DNA of 64,000 nt. Source: Paenibacillus sp. HWE-109. GTDB taxonomy: Bacteria; Bacillota; Bacilli; Paenibacillales; NBRC-103111. The position numbers and the translations under genes were made by a program. Under the pieces are notes generated by a model that worked only from the letters and a program-made list of their open reading frames with translations, was not told the DNA's origin and made no database searches. Where the stretch lies: assembly GCF_022163125.1 (NCBI RefSeq), contig NZ_CP091881.1, positions 4,278,001 to 4,342,000 of the forward strand, written 5' to 3'. Positions 60,845 through 64,000 of this stretch are shown in pieces (within the stretch, counting starts at the first letter, position 1; each line of letters opens with the position of its first letter).

Positions 60845-61810
60845 TTACCAAATACTTGTGTTAGATAATCGCTTCGCCATCATATTGACCACTACCAGCA
60901 GCACCAAATTAATCAGTGAATTAAACAAGCCAACTGCCGTTGCGAAACTGTAGTTCGCATTCAACAGACCGATTTGATAAACATAGGTAGCAATAATTTC
61001 AGAATTAATTTTGTTTAGCGGGTTTTGCAGCAAATAGATTTTCTCAAATCCAATCGACATGACACTGCCTACATTTAAAATAAACACAATCGTAATCGTC
61101 GGCATGATGCCCGGCAGATCGATATGGCGAATCTTCTGAAACCGGGAGGCGCCATCGACTTTGGCCGCTTCGTATAGCGCTGGATCTACCCCAGCCAAAG
61201 CTGCCAAGAAAATTACGGCCGAATAACCGGCTGTTTGCCAGATGTCCGACCATACATAGATGGATCGGAACATGCCAGGTTCACCCAAGAAGTTGATCGA
61301 ATCCAGTCCCATGTGATTCATGATGACGTTAACGAAGCCCAGTCTTGGCGCTAGAAATAACATAATGATCGACACCATCACAACTGTAGAAATGAAGTAA
61401 GGGGCAAAAGAAACTAATTGAACAAGGCGTTTAAATTTGCCATTTCGTATCTCGTTGAGCGCTAAAGCGAGTATAATCGGTATCGGAAAACCGACAATCA
61501 GCAAGTAGCCGCTAATGAGGACCGTGTTTTTAATTAATGTCCAGAAAATCGGATTTTCGAAAAACAGCTTAAAATGTTTGAAGCCCACCCACGGGCTGCC
61601 CCAGATCCCTTTGATGACGTTGTAATCTTTAAAAGCCAAGACGGCATTCACCATCGGGTAGTATTTAAAAATAAGAAAGAATAAAACCGGCGGTATAATG
61701 ATCAGATATAATTGCCAATGCTTCTTGAAGCTTTTTGAGGCGGCTAACGCTAAGCCCCCACGTGCTTTACCTGCTGCTCGACTTGGTTTCATGACGACAC
61801 TCTTTTCCAA
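60845..61810 (-). CDS. carbohydrate ABC permease, LplB type (321 aa)
   Basis: First gene of the importer operon. Six membrane helices and the EAA motif ALYEAAKVDGASRFQKIRHIDLPGIMPTITIVFIL are clear. A basic N-terminus (KPSRAAGKARGGLALAASKSFKKHWQL) precedes the first helix. A TTG at 61810 with GGGGGA upstream is used; ATG 61792 is an alternative start. A cre-like site lies only about 30-45 bp before the start codon, where CcpA binding would block transcription. Confidence 0.94.
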   Translation of the reverse strand: MEKSVVMKPSRAAGKARGGLALAASKSFKKHWQLYLIIIPPVLFFLIFKYYPMVNAVLAFKDYNVIKGIWGSPWVGFKHFKLFFENPIFWTLIKNTVLISGYLLIVGFPIPIILALALNEIRNGKFKRLVQLVSFAPYFISTVVMVSIIMLFLAPRLGFVNVIMNHMGLDSINFLGEPGMFRSIYVWSDIWQTAGYSAVIFLAALAGVDPALYEAAKVDGASRFQKIRHIDLPGIMPTITIVFILNVGSVMSIGFEKIYLLQNPLNKINSEIIATYVYQIGLLNANYSFATAVGLFNSLINLVLLVVVNMMAKRLSNTSIW

Positions 61811-61839
61811 ATGATTCCCCCCAATGCATTCTGCCCAAT

Positions 61840-61855
61840 ATGATAGCGCTTTCTA
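61840..61855. promoter_or_regulatory. cre-like site before the importer operon
   Basis: ATGATAGCGCTTTCTA matches the Bacillus cre consensus WTGNNARCGNWWWCAW at all but one fixed position, and its AGCGCT core is intact. It suggests carbon catabolite repression by CcpA. Confidence 0.65.
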
Positions 61856-62121
61856 TATGGCTGATTATAGGGCGTTTTTCCGCTTTCCGTATAGGTACAT
61901 CTGCGTCATTTAGCGAACAAATAGCCCGATTTCAGCGGACATTTTGAGCTGGAACAGCCAATTTTCCCTTGATATAGCCGGGAGTGTTTGAGCATGGCTT
62001 GGCTTGACTTGACTTGACTGGGCATCGTGCATGTCACACGTTCCCGTGAAAGTTCCTCTCCCCCCCCGTTGACCTAAAGGAAAACCTGGCCTCAACTAGG
62101 CCACCCAGTCAATGGACCTTA

Positions 62122-62326
62122 AGGCAAACCCAAGCCTCCTAACGAACTCAATACCCTTTATTCGCTCAAAATCGCTCATTCTGAAAATCTTATGAACTCC
62201 AAACGCTCTATTTCAAGCAAATGATCACCATTCGGATAATATAGTGCCGGATAACGCCAACTCCGTTCATTAAATCTCCAAAGTAGCCAGTTTCTCCACT
62301 ATAAGCATCATACAGTTCATTAGATG
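62122..62326. repeat. Intergenic repeat, family A (copy A3)
   Basis: Starts AGGCAAACCCAAGCC and ends CAGTTCATTAGATG. Forward GAACT heads at 62144 and 62194, reverse heads at 62263 and 62313, both pairs 50 bp apart. Followed by B5; the two fill most of 61811-62665. Bases about 61870-62110 of that stretch show no gene, only a short GACTT-rich repeat near 62000. Confidence 0.92.
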
Positions 62327-62379
62327 CCCTCTGAGACCGAAAACCCCTAAAGCGAAGTCTGCGATGGGCGCTCATAAGA

Positions 62380-62618
62380 AAACCGACCTCGCTACCCTGA
62401 GAGATCAGCTTTTTTAAAACGGCCAATGCTGATAAGGGAACTGTAGGACGCTATTTCGGCAAATAGCAAGGATGCTGGGGTATTAGCGGAACTACAGGGT
62501 CTTATTTCCTCCAAAAGAGCTGAATTTCCCACCAAACAGCAAAATAGCGTACTGTAGTTCCCTCAGCCTTACGATAATGACACTTTCGGCTATATTAGCG
62601 TACTGTAGTTCCCTCATC
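62380..62618. repeat. Intergenic repeat, family B (copy B5)
   Basis: Forward GGAACT heads at 62437 and 62488 and reverse AGTTCC heads at 62556 and 62607, both pairs 51 bp apart. A+B adjacency is the reverse of the order at 42886-43415, where B precedes A. Confidence 0.92.
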
Positions 62619-62625
62619 TGCCAAC

Positions 62626-62658
62626 CAAAAAACCCAACCGCTAACGCGGTCGGGTTCT
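62626..62658 (-). terminator. Rho-independent terminator of the AraC-type gene
   Basis: AACCCGACCGCG-TTA-GCGGTTGGGTT followed by TTTTT on the minus strand, just after the stop at 62666. Confidence 0.93.
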
Positions 62659-62665
62659 CAAGTTT

Positions 62666-64000
62666 CTACTCTTTAATCGACTGTCTAAACGTCGTCGGCG
62701 ACACGCCCATCACCCGTTTGAATGCTCGGCGGAACGAATGGGAACTGTTGTATCCGACATGTATAGCAATTTCATCGACGTTATATTCGTTGTGTTTCAA
62801 TAATTCAGCAGCGTGATCCATCCTTATCTTTTCCAAATGGTCGGATAAATTAGTGCCGGTGACCTCTTTGAACAACTGCGAAATATACTTTTCTGGACGC
62901 TCCACTTTTTCGGCAATGCGATACAGGTTCAAATCCGGGTCCGCATACATCTCTCCAATGTAATCGTTGATCTGTTTCACCGTTTTGATATGAATATCAC
63001 TTTTCTTGCTCGAAATAAGTCCGCACATCGCAACGATGATCTCTGTTATTTCTCGGGAAATAACCTCCGTGCCCTCTTGTGTCTGAATGCTGATGATTCG
63101 GTCTTTCATTTTCTCGAACATGGGCGATTCCATCAGCGCTTTTTGATCGAGCAGCTTGAGCAGCGTACCTTTCAATTCACCGATAAACTGATGCTTCATC
63201 TCCATCGACAGTTCCCTGTTTTGCGTGTTTTGCTCCATAATGGACTGCACGATACGCTCAGCTTCTTCTACGTCTCCTGCTCTGATCGTACTAATGAGAC
63301 GCAGTTCCACATCAATCGGATAGTAATAGGTAGTGCTTTCGATTCGTGTCTCGCTGAACCAAACCATTCCTTTGCGATTCATATACACAGCGTATTCCAA
63401 CGCTTGCCTTGCTTGTTCGTAAGCGTGGCTAACTTCAAGAATTGAAGCAAATGGATCTGACATAGCAGCCGTAATTGTGATCCGATACTCGCCGAAAGCC
63501 GTATCCGCAAGCGAAGTCAGGAGCTGTTCGATATCCTCTTTGCGAACTTCCTCCAATTCCTCCTGACTAGCAGGTGTGAAAATGGTTACGATTCGGTCTG
63601 AACCCAAATCTGTCATATGGACGTCCAAGCGGCGGCCTGACTCCAGCAAAATTTGCTTCAAAATTAGTCTTGCAGCGTTAAGCTCATTCAAAATTTCAAC
63701 GCTATCCATCCCCGAATAGCCGTTAATTTGCAGAATCCCAGTAAAGCCGACCGACATGTTCAAACCTGTGTCCGCTTGTGCGGCGGCCGAAGCAATCTCT
63801 TCTTTGGATTGAAACTCCCCGGCGATTAACCGCTTCAAGAATGCATCGCGGATAAGTGGAAGCTGCCGATTCAATTCGGTTTCCAAGCGTTTATTATTGG
63901 TCAAAATATGCGAGATATTCCCTTGCAAAAAATCGTATTCGTTACGCCCTAATGTCTCATCCTTGCCAAACTGTTCCTTCATTACACCAAGCAGCCGATT
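62666..64000 (-). CDS. AraC family regulator, C-terminal part of a large membrane-type sensor; N-terminus beyond the window
   Basis: The frame is open to base 64000 with no stop (upstream residues NRLLGVM join KEQFGKDETL), so the start lies outside. The visible part holds the cytoplasmic region common in YesN-like and AraC regulators of Lpl-type importers, with DRIVTIFTPASQEELEEV and a helical linker. The C-terminal AraC HTH pair is NLYRIAEKVERPEKYISQLFKEVTGTNLSDHLEKIRMDHAAELL and VDEIAIHVGYNSSHSFRRAFKRVMGVSPTTFRQ. The lost N-terminus usually has TM helices and a Cache sensor. It probably activates the importer and GH27 genes downstream. Confidence 0.9.
   Translation of the reverse strand, partial: NRLLGVMKEQFGKDETLGRNEYDFLQGNISHILTNNKRLETELNRQLPLIRDAFLKRLIAGEFQSKEEIASAAAQADTGLNMSVGFTGILQINGYSGMDSVEILNELNAARLILKQILLESGRRLDVHMTDLGSDRIVTIFTPASQEELEEVRKEDIEQLLTSLADTAFGEYRITITAAMSDPFASILEVSHAYEQARQALEYAVYMNRKGMVWFSETRIESTTYYYPIDVELRLISTIRAGDVEEAERIVQSIMEQNTQNRELSMEMKHQFIGELKGTLLKLLDQKALMESPMFEKMKDRIISIQTQEGTEVISREITEIIVAMCGLISSKKSDIHIKTVKQINDYIGEMYADPDLNLYRIAEKVERPEKYISQLFKEVTGTNLSDHLEKIRMDHAAELLKHNEYNVDEIAIHVGYNSSHSFRRAFKRVMGVSPTTFRQSIKE

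Overview
The window looks like a chromosomal segment of a Paenibacillus-type Firmicute. This is inferred from strong AGGAGG-type ribosome binding sites, a Spo0E-like sporulation phosphatase, CcpN control of gluconeogenesis, an LplABC-type sugar transporter with a large AraC regulator, a Bce-type peptide-resistance module and many carbohydrate genes. Most genes lie on the minus strand. No rRNA, tRNA, CRISPR array, phage or plasmid backbone was seen.

Layout. 1-3.0 kb: two Gfo/Idh/MocA oxidoreductases (one cut by the window edge) and an FG-GAP-like protein. 3.0-5.5 kb: a gluconeogenesis group, ccpN, its PDRP-type partner and glpX. 5.5-6.2 kb: a gene-free stretch with a repeat and a G-rich hexanucleotide tract. 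6.3-7.5 kb: a split chromate transporter pair. 7.7-11.7 kb: small hypotheticals, a DMT exporter and catalase. 11.7-12.7 kb: gene-free, all repeats. 12.7-14.8 kb: a 2-hydroxy-3-oxopropionate reductase-like enzyme with glycerate kinase. 15.3-19.5 kb: lacZ with a divergent AraC regulator. 19.5-23.1 kb: L25/Ctc, a GntR regulator and a DUF3231 protein. 23.3-28.5 kb: two sugar isomerases with an Idh-type oxidoreductase, a quinone oxidoreductase and an SGNH esterase. 28.5-33.7 kb: decayed genes, a 50-residue Spo0E-like gene, and two insertion sequences (IS1182-like, IS66-like). 33.7-40.2 kb: a GNAT, a Trk/Ktr potassium channel and a Bce-type ABC plus two-component module. 40.3-41.6 kb: an A+T-rich pair, RNA ligase and macro domain. 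42-45 kb: MsrA, then an AhpD-like protein paired with an ECF41 sigma factor. 45-51 kb: a MacB-like export operon with a large secreted protein, and a GNAT. 52-55.5 kb: an enolase-superfamily, SGNH and SDR cluster with a GntR regulator. 55.6-64 kb: a GH27 alpha-galactosidase, an Lpl-type ABC importer and a membrane-type AraC regulator running off the edge.

Working together. The right end reads as a galactoside and sugar-acid scavenging locus: ABC uptake, secreted alpha-galactosidase, then a neighbouring GntR-controlled cluster, with a cre-like site before the importer. The GntR gene and the SGNH/enolase unit share a 16-bp operator candidate. ECF41 and the AhpD-like gene form the known sigma/target pair, and the target promoter sits inside the last codons of the sigma gene.

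The most unusual signal is in the non-coding DNA. Thirteen intergenic repeats of several sequence families mostly follow one plan: short GGAACT-type heads, two forward and two reverse, with the heads of a pair 50-53 bp apart. Two unrelated insertion sequences have each landed at the centre of the same palindrome in two adjacent copies.
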